From the NCBI GenBank assembly GCA_027483535.1, contig JAIXUN010000004.1:1-64000 (forward strand): 64,000 nt of DNA. Direction: 5' to 3'. This DNA is from a bacterium (lineage in GTDB: Bacteria > Armatimonadota > Fimbriimonadia > Fimbriimonadales > Fimbriimonadaceae). Of the stretch, positions 7,959 through 15,736 are shown one piece after another. Every line of letters begins with the position of its first letter. Positions within the stretch are counted from its first letter, which is position 1. The notes under the pieces were generated by a model. The model searched no databases. It was not told where the DNA came from and saw only the letters and a list, made by a program, of their open reading frames with translations. Both the position numbers and the translations under genes were made by a program.

Positions 7959-9446
7959 ATGCGACCGATCCTTTGCGGCACCGAAACCGAATACGGCCTC
8001 ACCGTCGAGGGGTTAGGCGCGTCTGACCAAATTGAATTCGCCACCGAGTTCGTTCGCGGCTATCCCCAACCGGGGTCCGATCGAGTGGCTTACCTGGGTT
8101 GGGACTACCGCCTGGAATCGCCCCGAGCCGACCTGCGAGGGTTCAAACTCAAAGCGCTCGCCTTTGATCCCGAAGACGCCCAGTACGACAAAGGGAAGGT
8201 CTACGGGAGCAGCGAGGAGATCCGGTCGGACCGAATCCTAGACAACGGCGCGCGGTTCTATAACGACCACGGTCATCCCGAATACAGCACTCCGGAGCGA
8301 TTCTCGATTTTCGAGGTTGCCAAAGACGACCTCGAGGGCGAGATCGTGATGCTGGAAGCGGTGCAAGCCTACGGTCGAAAGACCGGAAAAGAGGTTCGCG
8401 CTTACAAGAACAACACCGATTTCCACGGGGCGTCTTACGGCACTCACGAGAGTTACCTGGTGCCCCGAGCACACGGTTTTGAGCCCCTGTTTCAGGCCGT
8501 CACGCCAATGCTCTTCGTGAGGCAACTGCTGACCGGGGCGGGCAAGGTCGGGGCGGAATCCGGTGCCAAATGCGCCTATCAAGCGAGCCAACGCGCCGAT
8601 TTCTTTGTCGAGCCCGCGAATGCGGAGACCCTCTACCGTCGACCCATTTTCAACACTCGCGACGAACCGCACGCCGACGCCGCTAAGTGGATTCGCCTTC
8701 ACGTGATCTCGTGTGACGCCAACCGTCAGCCCCTCTGCGTGGCCCTTCGACTCGGCCTGGTGAAACTCGCCTTGCACCTGCTGGACGCAGGGGTCGCCCC
8801 CAAGTTCGAGTTCACCGACGTCGTGAAGGCCTTCAAAGACCTCAGCCGCAATCCGAACCTAGACGAGCCGATCCCGCTCAAGGGTCGGTCGCACACCACG
8901 GTCCGGGCGATTTTCGACTCCTACTTCTCTGCCGCGGAGGCTCATCTGGATTTGACCGATCCCCACGAGGGGGCGCAAATGCGGTGGACCATCGACACGG
9001 CCCGAGCCCTGCTGGAAGCATTCGAGAACGACTTCCCCGCCTTTGCACGGCAAGTGGACTGGGCGATCAAGCGCGAGGTTCTGCAGCAAGTTTGTGAAGC
9101 CGAAGGCTGGGAGTGGGGCGACCCCCGACTGGCCTCTTACGACCTAGAATTCGCGAACATCGATCCCGAAGAGAGCCTGTACGAGGCAATGCGGATGATG
9201 GAAGCGGTGGAGGGGCCGACCTTCCCCACCCTCCCGGAAAAGCCCAGTCGAGCATTGGCACGGGCGATCGCGGTTCAACATTTTCGACCCTTCCTCAAGG
9301 GGCTCGCCTGGTCGGGCGCAACGTTCAGGATCGATGGGAAAGAGGAGTTTCTGGCCTTTCCGCCGGATATTGTCTATCCTTCAACTCTCGGCGATGTTCC
9401 AGACGTAATAACCTTTAGAGACCGAATCAAGGAGCTCTCCCTATGA
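7959..9446 (+). CDS. dop: Dop-type Pup/UBact deamidase-depupylase (glutamine-synthetase-like fold)
   Basis: The 495-residue product belongs to the Dop/PafA family, which handles Pup-like modifiers: Dop deamidates the C-terminal Gln and removes the modifier from substrates. The nucleotide-binding start GTETEYG (residues 7-13) is followed by WDYRLESPRADLRGF, then an insertion of about 25 residues in the place of the Dop loop. Next come DNGARFYNDHGHPEY (Asp103 aligns with the catalytic Asp), YKNNTDFHGASYGTHESYL, and QRADFF with NTRDEPHAD. The Dop loop and the QRADFF form favour Dop over the ligase PafA. Its stop overlaps the next ATG (ATGA), coupling it to UBact. Ligase versus depupylase is inferred, not proven. 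Confidence 0.9.
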   Translation: MRPILCGTETEYGLTVEGLGASDQIEFATEFVRGYPQPGSDRVAYLGWDYRLESPRADLRGFKLKALAFDPEDAQYDKGKVYGSSEEIRSDRILDNGARFYNDHGHPEYSTPERFSIFEVAKDDLEGEIVMLEAVQAYGRKTGKEVRAYKNNTDFHGASYGTHESYLVPRAHGFEPLFQAVTPMLFVRQLLTGAGKVGAESGAKCAYQASQRADFFVEPANAETLYRRPIFNTRDEPHADAAKWIRLHVISCDANRQPLCVALRLGLVKLALHLLDAGVAPKFEFTDVVKAFKDLSRNPNLDEPIPLKGRSHTTVRAIFDSYFSAAEAHLDLTDPHEGAQMRWTIDTARALLEAFENDFPAFARQVDWAIKREVLQQVCEAEGWEWGDPRLASYDLEFANIDPEESLYEAMRMMEAVEGPTFPTLPEKPSRALARAIAVQHFRPFLKGLAWSGATFRIDGKEEFLAFPPDIVYPSTLGDVPDVITFRDRIKELSL

Positions 9447-9619
9447 ACGCAGATCGAATTCAACGCGACGCACCCACCCCGGAACGCAAGGCTGGGGACG
9501 AATCGGGACCCACTCGGCCGGATGTTTCCAAGCCGGAGGGCGGTAATGAGCTGTTAAAGCGACTCAAGAAAGTGGACCCAGACCAGGCGAAGAAGTACCG
9601 CCAACGATCCGGGCAATAA
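9443..9619 (+). CDS. ubact: UBact, Pup-like protein modifier
   Basis: A 58-residue, highly charged, probably disordered protein, starting at the ATG that overlaps the dop stop. The C-terminal third (LLKRLKKVDPDQAKKYRQRS followed by Gly-Gln) matches the known UBact pattern LLKRxxxVDPxQAKxYRQRxGx, and the centre has the SGPTRPDVS stretch common in UBact. UBact is the Pup homologue described in Nitrospirae, Armatimonadetes and other Gram-negative phyla. It is expected to be attached to lysines of target proteins through its C-terminal side chain and so mark them for the proteasome. The last residue is Gln, so deamidation to Glu by the Dop-type neighbour would be needed before ligation. The proteasome gene starts two bases after its stop codon. 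Confidence 0.93.
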   Translation: MNADRIQRDAPTPERKAGDESGPTRPDVSKPEGGNELLKRLKKVDPDQAKKYRQRSGQ

Positions 9620-9621
9620 CC

Positions 9622-10377
9622 ATGATGGGCCTGCTTTCTGCCTCGGCGAAGCCTTTTGAACAGGTGGTGGAGCCACCTTATCTGAAACCCGTCGGAACCG
9701 GGTCGCCGGACACTCACGGCACCACGGTTTTGGCGCTGAAGTTTGAAGACGGCGTGCTGATCTTCTCCGACCGTCGTGCGACAATGGGCAACCTGATCAT
9801 GTACGACCAAGCGGACAAGATCATGGCGCTGGACGACTCCGCGGTGGTCGCCATTTCGGGCTCGTTTGCCCGGGCGGTGGAGGTTTGTCGATACCTGAAA
9901 CACTCTTTCAAGTACTACCGAAGAGCGTTTCTTCAGGAGCTCAGCACGGAAGGAAAGCTCGCCGAGATCTCGAAGTCGATTGCGGGCAACGCTCCTATGG
10001 CGATGCAAGGAATCGGGCTCTTCATCCCGATTTTGGCGATCTACGATGCCCCTCGAGAGAAGTTCGGAATCTTCTTCTTCGACGGAGCGGGCGCTCGTTT
10101 TGAGAACCCCGAATACGCCTGCGCCGGTTCGGGCAGCGAGCGGATTCGTGGCGTGTTCGAGTATCTCACTCGCACCGAAGGCTCGTTCGAGAAGAAGTCG
10201 CTAGACAAAGTGCTGGAAGACGGTCTGCGAATGTTGGATATCGCAGCCGACCTGGATTCGGCGACGGGTGGCTTCAACAAGGTCGATCCGATTGTGCGAG
10301 TTCTGGATAAGCAAGGCAATCGCGCGGTCGATCACGATCTTCTTCAGAGCACGATCGCGAAAGTGCTCGGTCGATAG
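9622..10377 (+). CDS. prcB: 20S proteasome beta subunit (N-terminal threonine hydrolase)
   Basis: The 251-residue precursor has a propeptide ending in THG; cleavage before Thr34 would expose the catalytic Thr1. From there TTVLALKFEDG runs to SDRRAT, giving Asp17 and Lys33 (numbered from Thr1) of the proteasome active site. DSATGG and the GSGS segment are also conserved in bacterial PrcB. It would degrade UBact-tagged proteins inside a 20S chamber. The start is two bases after the UBact stop; an in-frame ATG follows directly at 9625. No alpha subunit gene follows, unlike most Pup/UBact loci, where prcA is next. Confidence 0.95.
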   Translation: MMGLLSASAKPFEQVVEPPYLKPVGTGSPDTHGTTVLALKFEDGVLIFSDRRATMGNLIMYDQADKIMALDDSAVVAISGSFARAVEVCRYLKHSFKYYRRAFLQELSTEGKLAEISKSIAGNAPMAMQGIGLFIPILAIYDAPREKFGIFFFDGAGARFENPEYACAGSGSERIRGVFEYLTRTEGSFEKKSLDKVLEDGLRMLDIAADLDSATGGFNKVDPIVRVLDKQGNRAVDHDLLQSTIAKVLGR

Positions 10378-10446
10378 AACATTCAGCGACCTTGGAACCG
10401 TCGTACAATACGGGTCACTCCCAACGCGTCGGTTCCTAGGTTGCTC

Positions 10447-11496
10447 ATGTTTTGTCCGCAGTGTGGAAAGTCTCTCCCCGCCCCCGTTGCATTTTGCATG
10501 CACTGTGGGGCCGATCTGCGCCAACTGACCCAAGGCCAAGCACCCCAAGGCCAACCCCCACAGGGACAAGTACCCCAGGGACAGGTGCCCCAGGGACAGG
10601 TGCCCCAGGGACAACCGTTTCAGCCCCAGCCCCCCGTTCATCGCACCGGACCCCAGGTCCCCCCGGGCAGACAGGGGCCTCCGGGCAGACAGGTCGCTTC
10701 GGTCGACGCCGCCTTTGCCCAGGCTCAAGCCAAGAAGAAAAACATCGCCATTGCTGCCGGAGCCGGGGCACTCATTTTGGCTTTGCTCATCGGCGCCATC
10801 GCCACCAACTTTTTGAATCGAACGGCGACTCAGCCCGCCGAAACGGTACTGCAAAGACAGGCCAAGCCGCCTGAGCCAATGCTCGACAAAACGGCCGCGC
10901 CTCCCGCACCCGTGCTCGAGAAGGAAGCGACCGCGCCCAAGGTGATGCCCGATGACGTTCGGCGTTGGTTAGAGCATTTGGAAGAGACGGAAAAACGTCG
11001 AGGCAAGCTCGCCATGCAAGGGCTGGGAATGATGATGCAACTCGCCCCCGCCGCTCAAATGGGCATCGACCTCGATGCATTGAAGGCACTGGCGTCTGGC
11101 GATCCTGATCTGCCCGAACCAAAAACGGGCGCGGATAAAGTTGCAGAAGGAGCGGCTCAGGTGAAGCAAGAATGGGACGCGCTCAAGGAGTACTTCAAGT
11201 CGGTTTATCCGCCCCAAGAGTGCCTGGCAACCGCCAATACCTATTGGAACGCGCTTGACGAGACCGCCGCGATGATTCAAGACATCCTTGGCGCGGTGGT
11301 GAAGTCTAAGGAAAACACGAGCGCCGCGCTGGACATGCTTTACGGGATGCAAAACACCTCCAAAACCATCGACGCGGCGGGCACCCAAACCGATGGGCTT
11401 GTTCAGCAGATTTGCGACAAGTACGACACCAAGAAGTGGTTTTCCATCAATTCAGATTTCGCCCAGTCCGGGCTGTTTGGCAAAATGGGTGGGTGA
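10447..11496 (+). CDS. Zinc-ribbon, QGQxP-repeat, single-pass membrane protein
   Basis: About 349 residues. The N-terminus is a zinc ribbon (CPQCGK ... CMHCGA). Next are six pentapeptide repeats of the QGQVP type and a proline/glycine-rich linker. One transmembrane helix follows at about residues 103-122 (IAIAAGAGALILALLIGAIA), then a soluble, mostly helical C-terminal domain of about 220 residues. The ATG at 10447 is used because MFCPQCGK is the usual zinc-ribbon start; an upstream TTG is less likely. It lies 69 bp after prcB on the same strand, and its stop overlaps the start of the SprT-like gene. A role with the proteasome is possible only by position. Confidence 0.75.
   Translation: MFCPQCGKSLPAPVAFCMHCGADLRQLTQGQAPQGQPPQGQVPQGQVPQGQVPQGQPFQPQPPVHRTGPQVPPGRQGPPGRQVASVDAAFAQAQAKKKNIAIAAGAGALILALLIGAIATNFLNRTATQPAETVLQRQAKPPEPMLDKTAAPPAPVLEKEATAPKVMPDDVRRWLEHLEETEKRRGKLAMQGLGMMMQLAPAAQMGIDLDALKALASGDPDLPEPKTGADKVAEGAAQVKQEWDALKEYFKSVYPPQECLATANTYWNALDETAAMIQDILGAVVKSKENTSAALDMLYGMQNTSKTIDAAGTQTDGLVQQICDKYDTKKWFSINSDFAQSGLFGKMGG
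10531..10620 (+). repeat. Six tandem 15-bp repeats inside the zinc-ribbon gene
   Basis: Six consecutive 15-base units (CAGGGACAGGTGCCC-like) encode the QGQ(A/P/V)P pentapeptide; units 4 and 5 are identical. In-frame gain or loss of units would change linker length without breaking the gene. Confidence 0.85.
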
Positions 11497-12029
11497 ACCC
11501 CAATCCCTTTCATGGGATATCGCCCGATGAAGAGCTCCCGGAAGCGGAGCTGATTCGCCTTTCCGAAGGTTGGCTACAGGAACTGATTCACAAACACCCC
11601 ACGGGCCGGACGGTTCAACTGATCTGGAAGGGCTTGCGGGTTTCGGCGGGAATGGCGTACTACCCGTCGCACCGGATCGCTCTGAGCAAACGGGTTTTGA
11701 AGACACCGCGAATGACCTACGAGACCCTTGTTCACGAGTACGCGCACCTACTGGCGTTCACCAGGGCCCAAGCCGCAGGAAAGCCTCGGGAAGGCGCCGG
11801 ACATGGTCCCATGTGGCAACAAGCCATGGGCGAACTGGGCGCGACACCAAAAGTGCGACACAACTACGCGGTAGAAAGGAACCGATCGAAGCGGACCTTT
11901 AAGTATCGGTGCGAACGTTGCCGATCCGAATTTGACCGCAGTAGACGCCTGAAACCGGGGCGGGTTTACGTGCATGTGCGTTGTGGCGGACGTCTGCGCC
12001 TTGTACTAGTACAAGAGAACAACGATTAA
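11493..12029 (+). CDS. SprT-like zinc metalloprotease
   Basis: The 178-residue product carries HEYAH with a later GHGPMW, the HExxH + H zinc site of the SprT-like family. The C-terminal ribbon-like piece contains CERC and RCGG (a fourth ligand is not obvious). Family members include SprT of bacteria and the eukaryotic DNA-protein-crosslink protease Spartan; the bacterial role is poorly defined. I choose GTG at 11493 as the start because it overlaps the upstream stop (GTGA); the longer open frame to 11412 would run inside the previous gene. It is the last gene of the run that begins with dop. Confidence 0.82.
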   Translation: MNPNPFHGISPDEELPEAELIRLSEGWLQELIHKHPTGRTVQLIWKGLRVSAGMAYYPSHRIALSKRVLKTPRMTYETLVHEYAHLLAFTRAQAAGKPREGAGHGPMWQQAMGELGATPKVRHNYAVERNRSKRTFKYRCERCRSEFDRSRRLKPGRVYVHVRCGGRLRLVLVQENND

Positions 12030-12156
12030 ATGATGTAACGATTTTGCGTCACCTCTGGGTTCCAACCCGGACGAGACGTGACGGTGAGGGCGGATTGCGC
12101 GTAGAGTCCTGTAGCCTGGTCGATCGCCTCCGATTATCGACCATCGCCGTTGCCTT

Positions 12157-13698
12157 ATGTGGATCGCAGACAGATCACGAGCCCAAGAGTTAGACCGGAT
12201 CGCCGAGAGCGAGTTCGGCCTATCCACGCGCGTGCTGATGGAGCGCGCCGGACTTGCCGTTTTTGACGCCGTTCGCAAAATGCTGCCCGACGGAGGTCGC
12301 CTCATTTTCTTCTGCGGCAAGGGTCACAATGGCGGCGACGGACTGGTGACGGCTCGGGTTGCCCACTCTCACGGGTACCGAGTTGAGATCCTCATGGCTT
12401 GCGAGGAGAAAGAGCTCGCGCCGGAAACGGGATATCAGCATCAGCTCACCCTTGCGCAGGGGCTGGAACCCATTTTCTGCAACGACGCTCGCTGGGAGCG
12501 CCGCATCGAGGGTCTGCACAACTGCGACCTCATTGTCGACGCACTCCTGGGAATTGGCGCTCACCGACAAGTTTTTGGTCCGGTAAAGCGGAGCATTCAG
12601 TCCATCAACCGCAGCGGGGTTCCGGTGGTCTCCATCGACGTGCCTTCCGGAATTTGCTGCAACACGGGCGAGGAGCTCGGCGAATCGGTTTGGGCGCTTC
12701 GGACGATCACGCTAGGTATGCCGAAGCCTTATCTCTTCCAGGGGATCGGCCTTGAGCACGCCGGATACTGGTCGGTGGCGGAAATCGGCTACCCGCAAGC
12801 ACTTTTGACCGAACCCACCGACGCTCGCTTGATCGATGGCGAATGGGTTGCCAACCTTCTTCCGGAGCGGCTGAAGGCGAGCCATAAAGGCGACAACGGT
12901 CACATTCTGATTGTCGCGGGAAGCAAGTGGATGCGCGGCGCGGCCTCGCTTTCCGCCATGGCGGCATTCGGTGCGGGGGCTGGACTGGTCACCGTTGCGG
13001 GCACTCCAGAGGTGCTTGCGGCCGTTGCTTCCAACGTTCCCGAGGCGCTTTTGCTGCCTCTTCCCGAACAAGACGGCGTGATCGCTCCCGAAGCGGCCGA
13101 TGTTCTCTTCCGGTATCGACACAAGTTTTACACCGCCCTTTTTGGTCCTGGCCTTAGCCAAGAAGCACCCGTTCAGGAGTTCCTCAAGAACCTGTTCGAG
13201 TTCTGGACCGAGCCGTGCGTGCTCGATGCCGACGCGCTGAATGCGGTTGCGATGGGTGTGCCAATGCCCAAAGCAGAGTGCGTGCTCACCCCTCACCCGG
13301 GCGAAATGAGCCGACTTCTTCACTCCAGCATCGCCGAAGTTCAGGCGGATCGATTCCAAACCGTTCGACAAGCGGTTCAACAAACTCACCGCAGCGTGGT
13401 GCTCAAGGGTCCGTACAGCATTGTCGGCGAACCCGGTCAGCCGATGATGGTGAACTGCACGGGCAACCCCGGTCTCGCTTCGGCAGGCATGGGCGACGTT
13501 TTAGGCGGCATGATCGCCACCCTCATGGCGCAGGATCTGCCTGGCTACTACGCGGCGGGATGCTCCATGTTCTGGCACGGCGCGGCGGCAGATATGTGCG
13601 CCGAAGAGATCGGTCCGATCGGCTTCCGAGCAAGCGATGTCGCCATGACCCTTCCCCGGGCTCGGGCGAAGATCGTCAGCGCGTGCATTGATCGCTGA
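12157..13698 (+). CDS. nnr: Bifunctional NAD(P)H-hydrate epimerase / ADP-dependent dehydratase
   Basis: This enzyme repairs hydrated NADH and NADPH (NADHX): the N-terminal epimerase interconverts the R and S forms and the C-terminal kinase-like domain dehydrates the S form. At 513 residues it has the full fused length. The epimerase half shows GKGHNGGDGL (about residues 50-59) and SIDVPSGI. The dehydratase half shows KASHKGDNGH, VLTPHPGEMSRLL and NPGLASAGMGDVLGG. It acts in the cytoplasm. The ATG at 12157 starts the family-conserved N-terminus. It is a housekeeping gene standing alone. Confidence 0.96.
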   Translation: MWIADRSRAQELDRIAESEFGLSTRVLMERAGLAVFDAVRKMLPDGGRLIFFCGKGHNGGDGLVTARVAHSHGYRVEILMACEEKELAPETGYQHQLTLAQGLEPIFCNDARWERRIEGLHNCDLIVDALLGIGAHRQVFGPVKRSIQSINRSGVPVVSIDVPSGICCNTGEELGESVWALRTITLGMPKPYLFQGIGLEHAGYWSVAEIGYPQALLTEPTDARLIDGEWVANLLPERLKASHKGDNGHILIVAGSKWMRGAASLSAMAAFGAGAGLVTVAGTPEVLAAVASNVPEALLLPLPEQDGVIAPEAADVLFRYRHKFYTALFGPGLSQEAPVQEFLKNLFEFWTEPCVLDADALNAVAMGVPMPKAECVLTPHPGEMSRLLHSSIAEVQADRFQTVRQAVQQTHRSVVLKGPYSIVGEPGQPMMVNCTGNPGLASAGMGDVLGGMIATLMAQDLPGYYAAGCSMFWHGAAADMCAEEIGPIGFRASDVAMTLPRARAKIVSACIDR

Positions 13699-13798
13699 TA
13701 GTTCTCACCTTGTTTGAGCGAAAGGGTCGTCGTATTCCTTCGCAACTCAGTACCATGGTTGCGTTAGTGCCCTCTGTGGCCAATCTGCGAGCCGCATC

Positions 13799-14053
13799 GT
13801 GAAGAACATCGACAACAAGGGCAAGATTGCGATTTTGCTCGGATTGAGCCAACTGCTTGCCCTGAGTCTAACTTTGATGAAGGTTTACTTCCCGACCGAC
13901 TGGACCACCGGCGCTTGGTGCGGTGCGGTTATTGGACAGGCCGGGGCGATTGTTCAGGCAACTTGGCGGAACTGGGGGCTCGGAAAGGCGATTGGAGTCG
14001 GAACTCTAACGTCGGTGTATTGGTTCACTGTCGGCGCCCTCTTGTCTCGGTAG
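13799..14053 (+). CDS. Small integral membrane protein of unknown function
   Basis: An 84-residue protein with a short charged N-terminus (MKNIDNKGK) and two or three hydrophobic segments (IAILLGLSQLLALSLTL, TGAWCGAVIGQAGAIV, LTSVYWFTVGALL). The start codon is GTG and no strong ribosome binding site is visible, so the exact start is uncertain. It is followed after 33 bp by the epimerase-like gene on the same strand. No family recognised. Confidence 0.55.
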   Translation: MKNIDNKGKIAILLGLSQLLALSLTLMKVYFPTDWTTGAWCGAVIGQAGAIVQATWRNWGLGKAIGVGTLTSVYWFTVGALLSR

Positions 14054-14086
14054 ACCATTCACGGGCTTTCCTGCCCATAATGGGCA

Positions 14087-14953
14087 ATGGCTTCGCTGAA
14101 GAAGGGCATTAACTATTGGTGTTTTCCGGGCAGTTTCGCGGGTGATGTCGATCCCGTCGCCGCGATTCGTTGGGCCAAGCAGTACGGCTACGAAGTTCTA
14201 GAGCTATGCATCGGCGACCCCGGCTACCCGCTCGCCACCGATTCTCCCGCTTCCCTTCTTCAAGAACTGGTTCAAGTGGCGGAGGGCGAAGGCGTGGGTC
14301 TACCTTCCGTTGCGAGCGGTCTGTATTGGGCACGCTCGGTTGGAGATATCGACCCGGCGGTGCGCGCCGCCGCCAAAGACGACCTCAAGCGGTCCATCGA
14401 TATCACTCACGGTCTGGGCGCGAAGGCGTTGCTCACCATTCCTGGCGCCGTGGACGTGTTCTTCCTTCCGGACCGACCCGTTCAACCCCAGGTGGAGGTG
14501 ATGAAGTATGCCAAAGAGGGGATCGCCGAGCTTCTTCCCCACGCCGAAGCGGCGGGAGTCACCCTCGCCATCGAGAACGTTTGGAACAAGCTGTTCATGA
14601 CCTCCACGGAGCTGATCGACTTCATCGACTCGTTCGATTCCAAGAACGTCGGTTCGTATTTCGATGTGGGGAACGTTCTGCCGTTCGGCTATCCCCAAGA
14701 TTGGATTCGGGCGTTGGGACACCGAATCGCCGCCGTTCACTTTAAGGACTATCGCAAAGCGGCCGCCAACGATGCCGGATTTGTGGACCTTCTAGAGGGC
14801 GATGTGAACTGGCCCGAAGTGGTGACCGCACTCGGCGAGATCGGTTACGACGGCGCGGTGGTTGCAGAAATGATTCCGCACTACACCCATCACCCGATTG
14901 TCCGCGTGAAGAACACCTCCAACGCGATGGACGCCATTCTGGGTCGAGCGTAA
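14087..14953 (+). CDS. Sugar phosphate isomerase/epimerase-like TIM-barrel protein
   Basis: A 288-residue AP-endonuclease-2-type TIM barrel. Metal-ligand positions are visible in order: AIENVW (Glu), SYFDVGN (Asp), AVHFKD (His) and VVAEMIPHY (Glu). This pattern is shared by hexulose-6-phosphate/ribulose-5-phosphate 3-epimerases, xylose isomerase-like and hydroxypyruvate isomerase-like enzymes. The substrate is unknown, but sugar or sugar-phosphate metabolism is likely. No signal peptide is present. The methyltransferase gene follows after 21 bp, suggesting cotranscription. Confidence 0.88.
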   Translation: MASLKKGINYWCFPGSFAGDVDPVAAIRWAKQYGYEVLELCIGDPGYPLATDSPASLLQELVQVAEGEGVGLPSVASGLYWARSVGDIDPAVRAAAKDDLKRSIDITHGLGAKALLTIPGAVDVFFLPDRPVQPQVEVMKYAKEGIAELLPHAEAAGVTLAIENVWNKLFMTSTELIDFIDSFDSKNVGSYFDVGNVLPFGYPQDWIRALGHRIAAVHFKDYRKAAANDAGFVDLLEGDVNWPEVVTALGEIGYDGAVVAEMIPHYTHHPIVRVKNTSNAMDAILGRA

Positions 14954-14974
14954 CGAGACCTTTCCGAGAACCCT

Positions 14975-15727
14975 GTGGCTATTCAATTCACTCGGGTTCT
15001 CGATGTGTCTGACCGAGGAGGACGGGTGGCGAGGGATTTTCCTTCGCTGCCCGTTTGCCATATTCCCTTTCCAACGCTGGTCGAGGCTCGCCACCGTCTA
15101 CCCGCCCCGCGTCAGGAGGTTTGGGTGCTCGAGGGTCCCGACTCCTTAGCCGCCGTCGACTGGATACGCGGGCTGGGTCGTAAGGCGCGACTTCTGCCCG
15201 CTTCCGACCGCCTGGGGCTTGACGGGCAAAATGGGCCCGCCGAGCTGTGGGAAGCGGGCGAGGCGGCGCAAGAGATCGCCCAATGCGATGCGGATGGACG
15301 ATCGGTGCTCGACCTGGGGTGTGGTTCGGGCAGGGATGCGGTTTTCCTCTCCTCGGTGGGCTTTCAGGTCACTGCGGTCGACCGTCTGCCGAAGCTTTTG
15401 GTCGAAGGCGCAAGGCTGGAGCAAGACGTTCTTGGAACCCAAAGCGTCGATTGGATGACCCAAGTACCAAAAAAGACTTTTGACTACGTGCTCATGGCGT
15501 ATTCCTACCGACCAGATCTTCTCAAACAGGGCTTAGCGGCTCTAAGAGGCGGGGGAAAACTGCTGATAGAGGGCCACTCAAGAAAGCATCATCGTCTTTT
15601 CGGGTCTCCGGCGCATCCATTTTGCCTCGACGCTGATATGTTAAGAGCCCAGGGCGAGGTGCTCCGGTATCGAGAGCTTTGGCGCGTGGATCGGCACTGC
15701 GTCGTCGCGGCAATGATAAACAAATAG
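14975..15727 (+). CDS. SAM-dependent class I methyltransferase with an N-terminal rhodanese-like extension
   Basis: Of 250 residues, the second half is a Rossmann methyltransferase: VLDLGCGSGRDAVFLS is motif I for S-adenosylmethionine, AVDRLPKLL supplies the acidic end of strand 2, and FDYVLMAYSYRP / LRGGGKLLIEGH follow as motifs IV and V. The first ~90 residues (RVLDVSDRGG, VWVLEGPDSLAAVDWIRGLG) resemble a degraded rhodanese-like fold with no catalytic cysteine. Start is GTG at 14975. The substrate is unknown; tellurite-resistance-type methyltransferases are the nearest in motif form. Confidence 0.8.
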   Translation: MAIQFTRVLDVSDRGGRVARDFPSLPVCHIPFPTLVEARHRLPAPRQEVWVLEGPDSLAAVDWIRGLGRKARLLPASDRLGLDGQNGPAELWEAGEAAQEIAQCDADGRSVLDLGCGSGRDAVFLSSVGFQVTAVDRLPKLLVEGARLEQDVLGTQSVDWMTQVPKKTFDYVLMAYSYRPDLLKQGLAALRGGGKLLIEGHSRKHHRLFGSPAHPFCLDADMLRAQGEVLRYRELWRVDRHCVVAAMINK

Positions 15728-15736
15728 TCAGTGATA

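Noticed and set aside
6278-8044. Long minus-strand open frame of 588 codons
   Set aside because: It lies antiparallel to the lipoprotein gene, which has a lipobox, ribosome binding site and terminator; the minus-strand product is Arg/Val-rich and crosses that terminator.
11412-11492. N-terminal extension of the SprT-like protein
   Set aside because: It overlaps the end of the zinc-ribbon gene by 85 bases and encodes unlikely sequence; GTG at 11493 gives the usual stop-start overlap.
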